64,000 nt of DNA from Lapillicoccus jejuensis (GTDB lineage Bacteria > Actinomycetota > Actinomycetes > Actinomycetales > Dermatophilaceae): the NCBI RefSeq assembly GCF_006715055.1, contig NZ_VFMN01000001.1, positions 1,178,001-1,242,000 of the forward strand, in the 5' to 3' direction. Each line of letters opens with the position of its first letter. Within the stretch, counting starts at the first letter, position 1. Both the position numbers and the translations under genes were made by a program. The notes beneath the pieces were generated by a model. That model had not been told where the DNA came from. It worked only from the letters and a program-made list of their open reading frames with translations, and did no database searches. This document shows positions 25,301-33,417 of the stretch, in pieces.

Positions 25301-25894
25301 GGGGCCGGTCTGCTGCGGGGGCTCGCGCTGGCCAACCCCGTGGGGGTGACCGACCGGGTGCCGTCGGCGCGGCCGCGCCAGGCGACGACGTACTTCTCCT
25401 CCTCCGACGCGGCCTTCGCCGACCGGACCGAGGCCGACCGCGGGTACGCCGGCGTCCTCGACGGCACCGTGCCGCTCGAGGGCGGCTGGCGCGTCTACTC
25501 CTCCGGGCCGGGCCTCGTCATGCGCCTGGTCACCGAGACCCTGCTCGGCGTCCGCCGGCGCGGCTCCGTCGTCGAGCTCGACCCGGTCCTCGACCCCGGC
25601 CTCGACGGGCTGCGGGCGACGGTGACGCTGCTCGGTCGCCGCTGGCGGGTCTCGTACGCCGTGGCCGGACGGGGGTACGGCGTCACCCGGGTCTCGTTCT
25701 CACCCGGCGCCCGCGCGGAGCCGGCCGAGCTGGCGACGCGCGCGCTCGAGAACCCGCACCGCACCCCGGGGGTGGCCGTCGACGTCGACGTCCTCACGGC
25801 CGCCGTCGCCGCCGCTCCCCCACCCGGGCCCGGTGACCGGGCCGACCCGTCCGACCCCGACGACCTGCCGCACCTGCACGTGGAGACCTCGTGA
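22328..25894 (+). CDS. GH94 glycoside phosphorylase, probably 1,2-beta-oligoglucan phosphorylase
   Basis: 1188 residues. N-terminal beta-sandwich domains (including the AYVSQYLDL and RQNMPGERQPWALLGGLGRV blocks) precede an (alpha/alpha)6 barrel (about 640-1000) with GGGWGTRDVCQGP, SFGQWDSHGDVVYWPL and the GH94 catalytic motif HGDWNDSLQ (residues about 800-807). The family breaks beta-glucosidic bonds with phosphate, releasing glucose-1-phosphate. Length and N-terminal blocks suit the roughly 1100-residue sophorooligosaccharide phosphorylases, known from Listeria innocua next to a GH3 beta-glucosidase as here, rather than the roughly 800-residue cellobiose phosphorylases. No signal peptide, so cytoplasmic. 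Linkage specificity is inferred. Confidence 0.8.
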   Translation: MSRSTTTYAPSADTLTWANPVGVQLVCTRSGSPLALRYGDLDLLQLPASELEDGLVRLVLRVRGVGRDGTPTGERRLVPLVGQHAPARVVPGPHGPVAAGTDGGLSFRAVLRPAVAVAGWVWHVEVTNVGDETVEVDVVHTHDVALAPHGAVRSSEAYVSQYLDLTPVAVPGHGTAVAVRQNMPGERQPWALLGGLGRVVAWSTDARQLAGDGAGGLPGLAHDLPSTRLQHEHTLVGLQSEAVRLAPGDRTRTGFFGLVRDDHAQASGPADADRARVVLDDPAAALVELDEPGDLDEGVGGAVVRSAFTLADDLACRVLGDDELVTLTGVPRERWAQVETGPDGALWSAFLEDGAHLVTAAKESAVLRPHGHVLRTGSHLVPDERGVTSTVWLAGGFAGQVTQGHVALGSVLSLRRTHLGLQQASGLRILLREDGRGDEPSSWRLLGRPSAWVVEPGRCRWFYAVEQAPGRPGPVVEVATTAPTDRHELEVDVVVHGGASYVVRAALHVALGGDDGATPVDLPVEHRVGGLVVRPPAGSDTAARYPGGRVELAWTGAVEVGDDGTLLEDGRSVGLPWVTLTTAPTDRWRLTLRPHLVADDAAADDLTHAQDLPAGPQTGDAWARRAAALVLDPPAGEAGEEVTRLQRVLPWFAHDALVHYLSPRGLEQYTGGGWGTRDVCQGPVGLLAGLGEADALVDVARRVLAAQNARGDWPQAFDFLARHKSFGQWDSHGDVVYWPLLALADVLEVTGERALLRERLPFTGDGGWTEPAEVLEHVRRALDLVEGTFVPGTHLPRYGHGDWNDSLQPVDADLARHLVSTWTVVLQAQALLALEAALLDRGHESDPPVLALAARCREVADAGVRDLRTHLAPDGVLAGYGVFDDDGRLQGHLVHPRDTRTGLTYSVLPMIHAVTGDVLTAGEARRHLALVAKHLTGPDGTRLFDRPVAYRGGPMEVFQRAEASTFFGREIGIMYTHAHLRHAEALARVGDGAGLLRGLALANPVGVTDRVPSARPRQATTYFSSSDAAFADRTEADRGYAGVLDGTVPLEGGWRVYSSGPGLVMRLVTETLLGVRRRGSVVELDPVLDPGLDGLRATVTLLGRRWRVSYAVAGRGYGVTRVSFSPGARAEPAELATRALENPHRTPGVAVDVDVLTAAVAAAPPPGPGDRADPSDPDDLPHLHVETS

Positions 25895-28113
25895 CCCCGA
25901 CCCGCCGCACCGCCACCGCCCCCGACCGCCCGTGGCTCGACCCCGCCCTCGACGTGGAGCGCCGCGTCGACCTGCTCGTCGACGCGATGACGACCGAGGA
26001 GAAGGCGGCCCAGCTCACCCAGGTCGACAACCTCGAGCCCGGCCGCGACGCGGACCTCCTGCGCCGCGGCGTCGGCTCGAGCCTCTACGCGAGCGGGGCG
26101 ACGGCGGGCAACGTCCGCGACGGCGGCGTGCTCGCGTCGGCCGTCGACGAGTGCCAGCGGCTCGCGGTCGAGGGGTCGCGGCTGGGTGTCCCCGTCCTCT
26201 TCGGCCGGGACGTCATCCACGGGCACCGCACCGTGGCCCCCATCCCCCTCGGGCTGGCCGCCACCTTCGACGTCGACCTGCTGCGCCGGGTCAGCGCGCT
26301 CGCCGCCCGCGAGGCGAGCACCGAGGGCGTCGCCTGGACCTTCGCCCCGATGATGGACATCTCCGAGGAGCCGCGCTGGGGGCGGGTCGCGGAGTCGCTG
26401 GGCGAGTCCCCCGTCCTCGCCGGCCGGCTCGCCGCCGCCATGGTCGAGGGCTTCCAGGGCACCGCGCGCGAGCGGCGCGACGGGGCCCGCGAGCAGCAGG
26501 GGGGGCGGCCCACGCTCGGCGCGACGGCCAAGCACTACGTCGGCTACGGGCTCGTCCAGGGCGGGCGCGACTACGACACGGTCACCGTCGGCGAGAACAC
26601 CCTGCGCAACCTGCACCTGCGACCGTTCCGCGACGCCGTCGACGCCGGCGTGATGGCCGTCATGGCCGCCTTCAACGACGTCGACGGCGTGCCCATGCAC
26701 GCGCACCGGCACCTGCTGCGCGACGTCCTCAAGGGCGAGTGGGGCTTCGACGGCGTCGTCGTCGCGGACTGGAACGGCATCGGCCAGCTGGTCAACCAGG
26801 GCGTCGCCGCCGACCTGCGCGACGCCGCCCGGCAGGCGCTGCTCGCCGGGGTCGACCTCGACATGTGCTCGGGCGCCTACCTCGACCACCTGCCCGACCT
26901 GGTCGAGGACGGCGAGGTCCCGCTCGACCTCGTCGACGACGCGGTGCGCCGGGTGCTGCGGATGAAGCTGCGGCTCGGGCTGTTCGAGTCGCCGTACACC
27001 GACCCGTCGCGGACGCTCGCCGCCCCCGGACCGCAGGAGCGGGCCCTGGCCCGCGAGGCCGCCGCCCGCTCGATGGTCCTCGTGAAGAACGACGGGCTGC
27101 TGCCGCTGCACGCCAACATCGGCAAGATCCACCTGGCCGGACCGTTCGTCCACGACGGCGACGCGCTGCTGGGGACCTGGGTGCTGGACGGGCGGGGCGA
27201 GGAGGTCGTCACCCCGGCGCAGGCCTTCGCCGAGCGGCTCGCGGCCGAGGACCTCGTCGTCTCCGACGGACGCTTCTCCGACGTCGCCATGTCGATGGTC
27301 CGCGAGGCCGAGGTGACCGTCGCCGTCGTCGGCGAGCACCGCAGCCGCAGCGGCGAGGACCGCTGCATCAGCACGCTCGAGCTGCCCGCCGGCCAGCTCG
27401 AGGTGCTCGAGGAGATGGCCGGGCTCGGCAAGCCGCTCGTCGTGGTCGTGCACACCGGCCGGCCGCTCGAGCTGGGACGGGTCCTCGAGCTCGCGGACGC
27501 CGTCCTCGTCGCGTGGCACCCCGGCACCGAGGCCGGCCACGCGCTCACCGACGTCGTCTTCGGCGACGTCTCCCCCAGCGGGCGGCTCCCGATGACGTTC
27601 CCCCGCACCGTCGGCCACATCCCGAGCAGCTCGCACGAGCGCCCCACGGGGCGGCCGATCGACCGCGACCGCGACCGCCAGCTCGGCCGCTACCTCAACT
27701 CGCTCGTCTTCCCCGAGCTCACCTTCGGCTACGGGCTGACCTACACGCACATGGAGTACGGCGACCTCGAGGCCTCGCGGACCACGTTGCCCGTCAAGGG
27801 GAACGGCTCGGTCAGCGTCTCCGTCGAGGTGACCAACACCGGGGTGCGCGCCGGTCGCGAGGTCGTCCAGCTCTACGTGCGCGACCTCGTCGCCGACGTC
27901 ACCCGGCCGCTCGTCGAGCTCGCCGACTGGCGGGTGGTCGACCTCGAGCCGGGCGAGTCGACCAAGGTCGTCTTCAAGGTGACGCCGCGGATGTTCGGCT
28001 ACCACGACCGCGAGCTGCGCTGGCGCGTCGACCCCGGCGAGGTCGACGTCATGGTCGGCCCGAACGCGGCCTACTTCAGCCGGGTCCGGCTCACCCTGGT
28101 GGACGGGAAGTGA
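25891..28113 (+). CDS. GH3 beta-glucosidase
   Basis: 740 residues, no signal peptide. The TIM barrel (about 15-350) has GRDVIHGHRT, FAPMMDISEEPRWGR, KHYVGYG and nucleophile Asp293 in VVVADWNG. An alpha/beta-sandwich domain follows (about 380-580; GEHRSRSGEDR), then a fibronectin-III-like C-terminus (VTNTGVRAGREVVQLYV). It hydrolyses terminal beta-glucose from di- and oligosaccharides. GTG start overlaps the GH94 stop (GTGA), so coupled translation. Beside GH94 it probably completes breakdown to glucose, for example of sophorose left by the phosphorylase. Confidence 0.93.
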   Translation: MTPTRRTATAPDRPWLDPALDVERRVDLLVDAMTTEEKAAQLTQVDNLEPGRDADLLRRGVGSSLYASGATAGNVRDGGVLASAVDECQRLAVEGSRLGVPVLFGRDVIHGHRTVAPIPLGLAATFDVDLLRRVSALAAREASTEGVAWTFAPMMDISEEPRWGRVAESLGESPVLAGRLAAAMVEGFQGTARERRDGAREQQGGRPTLGATAKHYVGYGLVQGGRDYDTVTVGENTLRNLHLRPFRDAVDAGVMAVMAAFNDVDGVPMHAHRHLLRDVLKGEWGFDGVVVADWNGIGQLVNQGVAADLRDAARQALLAGVDLDMCSGAYLDHLPDLVEDGEVPLDLVDDAVRRVLRMKLRLGLFESPYTDPSRTLAAPGPQERALAREAAARSMVLVKNDGLLPLHANIGKIHLAGPFVHDGDALLGTWVLDGRGEEVVTPAQAFAERLAAEDLVVSDGRFSDVAMSMVREAEVTVAVVGEHRSRSGEDRCISTLELPAGQLEVLEEMAGLGKPLVVVVHTGRPLELGRVLELADAVLVAWHPGTEAGHALTDVVFGDVSPSGRLPMTFPRTVGHIPSSSHERPTGRPIDRDRDRQLGRYLNSLVFPELTFGYGLTYTHMEYGDLEASRTTLPVKGNGSVSVSVEVTNTGVRAGREVVQLYVRDLVADVTRPLVELADWRVVDLEPGESTKVVFKVTPRMFGYHDRELRWRVDPGEVDVMVGPNAAYFSRVRLTLVDGK

Positions 28114-30584
28114 CCGTCGAGCTCGCCCGCCACCGGATCCTCGAGGACGGCGAGCCGCGCCTGGTCCTCGCGGGCGAGGTCCACTACTTCCGGGTGCCGC
28201 GCGAGCAGTGGGGTCAGCGGCTCGACCTCGTCCGCGAGGTCGGGTGCACGACCGTGGCGTCGTACGTGCCGTGGCTGTGGCACGAGCTGCCCGACGGGAG
28301 CATCGACGTCACCGGCGCCACCCGTCCGGAGCGCGACCTGGGTGCGTTCCTCGACCTGTGCCACGAGCGCGGGTTCGACGTCCTCGTGCGACCCGGGCCG
28401 TTCCAGATGGCCGAGCTGAAGAACGAGGGGCTGCCCTACCGGCTCCACCGGGAGCACCCCGAGATCGTGCCGACCGGCTGGGACGGGGTGCCCGCGACGA
28501 CGGACACCGTCGACTACCTCGCGCCGGCGTTCCTCGCCGAGACGCGGCGGTGGTTCGACGCGGTGCTGCCGGTCGTCGCGGCGCGGACGGTGGACCGGGG
28601 CGGTCCGGTCTCGATGCTCCAGCTGGACAACGAGATCGGGATGCTCGCCTGGGTGAGCAACTCCCCCGACCTCACCGACGACCTGCTCGCCGACCTGCGG
28701 CGGTGGTGCGGGGCGACGTACGGCGACGCCCTGGGGGACCGCTACCCGCTGGACGCCGACTGGCGCTCCGTCGTCGAGTCGCCGGACGAGGAGTGGGCGG
28801 CCGCGCTGCGCGTCGACCTCACCCGGTTCGTGCGCGGCCGCTTCGCGCGCTACGTGCGGGCGCTGACCGCCCTGGTGCGCGGGCACGGCATCGACGTGCC
28901 GCTCTGCGTCAACGTCCACGGCACCGAGGGCGGCAACGGCGTCCCGTTCGCCATCGGCGTGAGTCAGCTGGTCGAGACGTGGGCCGGCGTGCCGGGGCTG
29001 TTCGCCGGGTCGGACCACTACCTCGGCGACCTCAGCCTCGACGTGACGACGGACCTGCACTTCGTCTCCGCCGTGATGGCCGCGGTCAACGGCCCGGACC
29101 AGCCGCTGACGTCGCTCGAGTTCGAGGCGGGCACGGGCGACTACGGGGGCGGTGCCGACCGGCTGTACGACGCCTCGACCGTCGACCTCAAGGCGCGGCT
29201 CGCCCTCGCGCAGGGCAACCGGCTGATCAACTACTACCTGCTGGCGGGCGGGGTGAACCCGCGCCTCGACGAGCCGGTGGGCGACGGCAACGACCGGATC
29301 AGCCACACCGGCGAGCGGCACGGCACCGCGGCCCCGATCGGTCCCGAGGGGCAGCAGGGCATCGCGTTCGCGTCGACCCGCGACGTCACCCACGTCGCGG
29401 CGCGGCACGCGCAATGGCTCGCCGACGGCGACGAGGAGCTCGACGACCTCGCGGTCGGGTTCTGGGCCGACGCCTTCGCGACCGAGTACCGGTACCCGGG
29501 GTCGGCGGCGATGTCCGCCGTCGTCGAGGACCTCGAGCGGCACCGGGGGCCCGGGCCGCGCAAGGCCCTGTGGCGCTCGCTCCTGTTCTCCGGATACCGC
29601 TTCTCAGGAGTGGACCTGACGAGCGAAGCACCGTGGCCGACGGTCGTCGCGCTGTCCGTCGGCCGGGTCCTCGACGCCGACGTCCAGCGCCGGCTGGCCG
29701 CGCACGTCACCGGCGGGGGCGCGCTGCTGCTGCTGGGGAAGGTCCCGACGCTGGACCTCCAGGGGCGACCGTGCACCCTGCTCGCCGACGCGCTCGGCGT
29801 CCGCGCGGGCGAGGTGGTCGCGGATCGACGGCACCGCTACGGCTCGGTCGTCGGGGTCGGGGCGGCCGCCCCGGCGGGCGCGGAGCGGACGAGCGAGGTG
29901 CGCGCCGGCTGGTTCGAGCTGCTCGAGGCGGTCGACGACGCCGCGGCCGAGCCGGTGCTCCGCGACGCCGACGGTCGCGTGTGCGGGCTCGAGGTCCGCG
30001 CCGGCGCGGGTCGTGCGGTGCTGCTCTGCGCCGAGCTGCCGTCGTGGCCCGAGGTGTTCGCCCGGTTGGCCACCCACCTCGGCGCCGCGCCCGGGCTGGT
30101 GCTGAGCACCGACGTCCCGGGGGTCGTCGTCACGACGACCCGCACCCCGTCGGACGACCGGCTGCTGCACCTGCTCGCGCCCCAGGGCTACGACGCCCAC
30201 GTCACCGTCACCGAGGACGGCTCACCGCTCGCCGGCGGCCCGCTCCTCGTCCCGGCCCGCACCGGTCACCTGCTCGCCCTCGGGCTCACCCTCCCCTGGG
30301 GTCGGCTGCTCGCCTCCAGCGCCGAGCTGACGGCGTACGACGACACCTCGCTCACCCTCGCGCCCGGGCTGGGCGACGGCCGGGGTGGTCCCGGCATCTG
30401 GTGCGTCCTGCAGGTGCCCGTCGGCTCCCGGGTCGTCGCACCCGACGCGGACGTCGAGGTGGTGGAGCGCGCCGACGACGTCGGCACCGGCGGCGACGAG
30501 GCGGGGCACGGGTCGTCGTACCGCGTCGTGGTCCGCCGGTCGGGCCCCCCGGCCCCCCTGCGGGTCGAGGTCTCCCCCACCTGA
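28110..30584 (+). CDS. GH35-family enzyme (annotated class beta-galactosidase; possibly beta-1,2-glucosyltransferase)
   Basis: 824 residues, cytoplasmic. The GH35 barrel starts with LAGEVHYFRVPREQWGQRL, and YVPWLWHELPDGSIDVTG and VRPGPFQMAELKNEGLP follow. The acid/base is Glu175 in LDNEIG, and the nucleophile is a Glu of SLEFEAG (337/339). From about 560 there is a Rossmann-like amidotransferase-fold region, then a beta-rich end. The usual EW..GW nucleophile context of beta-galactosidases is altered to EFEAG. A GH35 member has, to my recollection, been shown to act on beta-1,2-glucooligosaccharides, which would suit the GH94/GH3 neighbours. GTGA overlap with the GH3 gene. Confidence 0.82.
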   Translation: MTVELARHRILEDGEPRLVLAGEVHYFRVPREQWGQRLDLVREVGCTTVASYVPWLWHELPDGSIDVTGATRPERDLGAFLDLCHERGFDVLVRPGPFQMAELKNEGLPYRLHREHPEIVPTGWDGVPATTDTVDYLAPAFLAETRRWFDAVLPVVAARTVDRGGPVSMLQLDNEIGMLAWVSNSPDLTDDLLADLRRWCGATYGDALGDRYPLDADWRSVVESPDEEWAAALRVDLTRFVRGRFARYVRALTALVRGHGIDVPLCVNVHGTEGGNGVPFAIGVSQLVETWAGVPGLFAGSDHYLGDLSLDVTTDLHFVSAVMAAVNGPDQPLTSLEFEAGTGDYGGGADRLYDASTVDLKARLALAQGNRLINYYLLAGGVNPRLDEPVGDGNDRISHTGERHGTAAPIGPEGQQGIAFASTRDVTHVAARHAQWLADGDEELDDLAVGFWADAFATEYRYPGSAAMSAVVEDLERHRGPGPRKALWRSLLFSGYRFSGVDLTSEAPWPTVVALSVGRVLDADVQRRLAAHVTGGGALLLLGKVPTLDLQGRPCTLLADALGVRAGEVVADRRHRYGSVVGVGAAAPAGAERTSEVRAGWFELLEAVDDAAAEPVLRDADGRVCGLEVRAGAGRAVLLCAELPSWPEVFARLATHLGAAPGLVLSTDVPGVVVTTTRTPSDDRLLHLLAPQGYDAHVTVTEDGSPLAGGPLLVPARTGHLLALGLTLPWGRLLASSAELTAYDDTSLTLAPGLGDGRGGPGIWCVLQVPVGSRVVAPDADVEVVERADDVGTGGDEAGHGSSYRVVVRRSGPPAPLRVEVSPT

Positions 30585-30585
30585 C

Positions 30586-30717
30586 CCGGACTGCTGCGGG
30601 AAGGGGACGTCGACGTCACCCCAGGATCCGGACTGCTGCCCGACCGGGACCTCGACGTCACCCCACGATCGGGACTGCTGCCCGACCGGGACCTCCCCTC
30701 CCCGCAGCAGTCCGGAT
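30586..30717. repeat. Repeat array A: three 42-bp direct units plus one inverted end
   Basis: Units begin at 30586, 30628 and 30670 (exact 42-bp period). Each reads CCGGACTGCTGC, a variable hexamer, GGGACGTCGACGTC-like, then CACCCC. The third unit is cut and followed by the head in inverse orientation (30702-30717). It starts 2 bp after the GH35 stop, in the same orientation as that gene. Related units occur at 53.4 and 54.0 kb. Confidence 0.85.
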
Positions 30718-30727
30718 CAGGGGGTGG

Positions 30728-30815
30728 TGGCGGTGGGTGTGGGATTCGAACCCACGAGAGGTCACCCTCTGGTCGCTTTCAAGGCGACTGCACTCGGCCA
30801 CTATGCGAACCCACC
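30728..30815 (-). tRNA. tRNA-Ser(TGA)
   Basis: Minus strand, 85 nt plus an encoded CCA. Acceptor GGTGGGT/ACCCACC, anticodon stem GTCGC/GCGAC with loop CTTGAAA (anticodon TGA, reads UCN), long variable arm (AGAGGGTGACCTCT) and T-arm GTGGG-TTCGAAT-CCCAC. Discriminator G. Confidence 0.95.
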
Positions 30816-31162
30816 CGAGCGGGGCCAGTCTCCCAGACCGAGCGGCCGGTGGGGCACGGGAGGTGCGGTGCCGCCCACGCTCGTCCGCCCGGACCCCGAT
30901 CCCGGCGGAGGGTGCTGCGGCACCGCACCCGTCGTCGGCGCCTCCCGATGTGACGCCGACTCCGTGTGGTTCCGACGCCCCCGATGGGCCGGAACATCGG
31001 GGAAGGAGCGGGGCCCTACCGTCCTGATACACGGTTCTCGGAAGAAGTTCGGCGGGCCGCGCACGTATCAGCCGACGCCGATCGCGCTCCTTGCGCTGCA
31101 GACGCCCCTACCCTGAGCCGGACGGGGGACCCGACGAGCACGCGCACCGAGGAGACCGGGCC
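30816..31162. other. Intergenic region before the S8 protease cassette
   Basis: 347 bp with no supported gene. It contains an inverted repeat CCCCGATG-N8-CATCGGGG (30979-31002) that could be a terminator or operator. TACCCT (31109-31114) is a possible -10 for the protease gene, without a clear -35. The last bases hold its GAGGAG ribosome site. Confidence 0.45.
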
Positions 31163-32794
31163 ATGCCCTACCGCACCACCCCCGTCGTCCCGCCCGCCGC
31201 GGGCGAGGTCGCCCGGCCGCCGCAGCCGCCGATCCTCGGCGACACCCTCGCGCGGGTCAACGGGCACGTCCTCGTCCCCGAGCGCGCGGGGACGGTCGCC
31301 GGGCACCCGGTCAACCCGACGGCGTACGTCGGCGACGAGCTCCTCGTCCAGGGCCGCACCGAGGGCGAGGCGATGGCCGCGCTCGTCGAGGCGGCGACCC
31401 GGACGGGGCAGCGGCTCGCGCCGTCGACCGCCGCGAGCGGCAAGCGGCAGGCGTACGTCGACGCGCTGTCCGACCGCGCGCTGGCCGAGGTCGCGGAGCG
31501 GGTGTGGGTGACCCGGCTGCGGCTGACCCCGCCCGAGGACCCGCGAGCGCCCCGACCCGATGCCTGGAGCGTGCTGCAGGCCTACCGGGAGCTCGTGGGC
31601 CCGCAGGAGCAGGAGCTCACCGTCGGGCTCAACCACCTCGTCACCCTGGCGGGCGGGCCGACGATCACCGGCGAGCCCTACATCACCGGCCCGGCGACGA
31701 CCGGGACGCCGTACATCACCGGACCCGCGACGAGCGGGCTGCCCTACATCACCGGACCCGCCGGCGGCGGGCTGCCGTACATCACCGGTCCGGGCGCGCT
31801 CGGGAACCGCCAGCCGGTCACCTGGCTGGGCGAGCTGCCCGCCCCGACGGTGGCCGACCTCGCCACCCGCCGTCCCGTCGTCGCCGTCCTCGACACGGGG
31901 CTGGGGCAGCACGACTGGCTCGTCGCGCCGCACGCCGTCCTCGGCGCTCAGGTCGGCGGCGAGTCCATCGGCCTCGGCTCCGACGTCGTCGACGCCGAGC
32001 TGCTCGGGGTGCGCAACCCGTTGGCCGGGGACCTCGACCTCGACGCCGGGCACGGGACGTTCATCGCGGGCATCGTGCGCCAGATCTGCCCCGAGGCGCA
32101 GGTGCTGGCCATCCGGGTCATGCCGAGCGGCGGCGTCGTCGACGAGCACCAGCTGACGATCGCCCTCAACAAGCTGCTCGTGCGCCAGGCCCGGGCGCAG
32201 CTGCTCGGGCACGCCGACGAGCTCGTCGACGTCCTCAACCTCTCGCTCGGCTTCTACCACGAGACCCCCGACGACGTGGCCTTCAGCGGGGTCCTCGGCG
32301 GCACCCTCGACCAGCTCGGACGGCTCGGTGTCGCCGTCGTCGCCGCGGCCGGGAACGACGCCTCGTCGGTCCCGATGTTCCCCGCCGGCCTGGCCTCGCG
32401 GCAGCAGGGCGCCGACGAGCCCGGCGACCGGGTGCCGCTCCTCGCGGTCGGCGCCCTCAACCCGTCCGGCTCGATCGCGATCTTCTCCAACGCCGGGCCG
32501 TGGGTCAGCTGCCACCGCCCGGGCGCCAACGTCGTGAGCACGCTGCCGACGACGTTCAACGGCTCGCTCCAGCCGCAGCTGGCGACCGCCGACGGCCGCT
32601 CGTCGATCGACCCCGACAACTACTCGGGCGGCTTCGGCATCTGGAGCGGGACCTCCTTCGCCGCACCGGTGCTCGCCGCCGAGCTGGCGTGCGAGCTCGC
32701 CCGCGGCGGAGCCCTCGACGGGGCCGGCGCCGCGGCCGCCGTGGACCGCGGCTGGGCCGCCGTGAGCGCCTGCGTGGGGTGGCGACGCCCGTGA
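31163..32794 (+). CDS. Subtilisin-like serine protease (S8 family), cytoplasmic, with PYITGP repeats
   Basis: 543 residues. The catalytic triad is intact: Asp244 in VAVLDTGLG, His297 in DAGHGTFIAG and Ser498 in SGTSFAAP, with the oxyanion-type Asn in AAAGNDAS. The first 165 residues are an unrecognised alpha/beta region. Residues about 168-218 contain four PYITGP units about 12-15 residues apart. No signal peptide, prodomain of the secreted type, or C-terminal anchor is seen, so it is probably intracellular and not a mycosin. ATG 31163 has GAGGAG at 8 nt. Its stop overlaps the sigma-factor start (GTGA). Probably a signalling or effector protease of this cassette. Confidence 0.9.
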   Translation: MPYRTTPVVPPAAGEVARPPQPPILGDTLARVNGHVLVPERAGTVAGHPVNPTAYVGDELLVQGRTEGEAMAALVEAATRTGQRLAPSTAASGKRQAYVDALSDRALAEVAERVWVTRLRLTPPEDPRAPRPDAWSVLQAYRELVGPQEQELTVGLNHLVTLAGGPTITGEPYITGPATTGTPYITGPATSGLPYITGPAGGGLPYITGPGALGNRQPVTWLGELPAPTVADLATRRPVVAVLDTGLGQHDWLVAPHAVLGAQVGGESIGLGSDVVDAELLGVRNPLAGDLDLDAGHGTFIAGIVRQICPEAQVLAIRVMPSGGVVDEHQLTIALNKLLVRQARAQLLGHADELVDVLNLSLGFYHETPDDVAFSGVLGGTLDQLGRLGVAVVAAAGNDASSVPMFPAGLASRQQGADEPGDRVPLLAVGALNPSGSIAIFSNAGPWVSCHRPGANVVSTLPTTFNGSLQPQLATADGRSSIDPDNYSGGFGIWSGTSFAAPVLAAELACELARGGALDGAGAAAAVDRGWAAVSACVGWRRP

Positions 32795-33417
32795 CGACCG
32801 ACGTCCCCGCCGACCGGACACCCCCGGCGGCCGCCCCCGCGTCGACCCTCGCGCAGCGCGCGGCCACCGCCTTCGCGGCCTACCAGGGCGGCGACCGGCA
32901 GCGCCTCGCCGAGCTCGTCGACCTGCTCACCCCGCTGCTCTGGCACACCGTGCGCGCGCAGCGGGTCCCGTACGACGTCGCGGAGGACGTCGTCCAGACG
33001 ACCTGGCTGCGCCTCGTGCACGGGGCCGACGCGATCCACGACCCGGCGGCCGTGCTGGCCTGGCTCGTCACCACGGCCAAGCGGGAGAGCTGGCGGGTCG
33101 TGCGCGACCTGCGGCGGACGCAGGCGCTGCCCGACGAGCAGGAACGCGACGAGCTGCCCGACGAGACCGGTCCGGGACCGGAGGCCGCCACCCTCGCGGG
33201 GCTCGACGGACGGGTCCTGTGGGAGCACGTGCGGGCCCTGCCCGAGCGGTGCCGCAGCCTGCTGCGCGTCGTCGCCTTCTCCGACCGACCCGACTACGCC
33301 ACCGTCGCGCAGGCCCTCGGCATGCCCATCGGCAGCATCGGCCCCACCCGGGGCCGCTGCCTGGCCAAGCTGCGCCACCTGCTCGACGCCGACCCGCACT
33401 GGGGGGACACCCGATGA
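32791..33417 (+). CDS. ECF-like RNA polymerase sigma factor
   Basis: 208 residues. Region 2 (about 45-110) reads WHTVRAQRVPYDVAEDVVQTTWLRLV; region 4 (about 145-200) reads LPERCRSLLRVVAF and then VAQALGMPIGSIGPTRGRCLAKLRHLL, with the GSIGPTRGR recognition helix of ECF sigmas. GTG start overlaps the protease stop. It directs polymerase to specific promoters. No Zn-type anti-sigma (HxxxCxxC) is encoded nearby; the next gene or the protease itself may control it. The CHAT gene promoter 0.6 kb on is an obvious candidate target. Confidence 0.93.
   Translation: MTTDVPADRTPPAAAPASTLAQRAATAFAAYQGGDRQRLAELVDLLTPLLWHTVRAQRVPYDVAEDVVQTTWLRLVHGADAIHDPAAVLAWLVTTAKRESWRVVRDLRRTQALPDEQERDELPDETGPGPEAATLAGLDGRVLWEHVRALPERCRSLLRVVAFSDRPDYATVAQALGMPIGSIGPTRGRCLAKLRHLLDADPHWGDTR

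Noticed and set aside
25833-28109. Fusion of GH35 to a long upstream domain
   Set aside because: The upstream part of that frame is the shadow of the GH3 gene; the GTG at 28110 with GTGA overlap is the proper start.
30979-31002. Attachment site at the 3' end of tRNA-Ser(TGA)
   Set aside because: The inverted repeat lies on the 5' side of the tRNA gene, no integrase is present and no tRNA-end duplication was seen.
31163-32794. Mycosin (type VII secretion protease)
   Set aside because: No signal peptide, no C-terminal membrane helix and no ESX genes nearby; the neighbours are a sigma factor and a CHAT protein.
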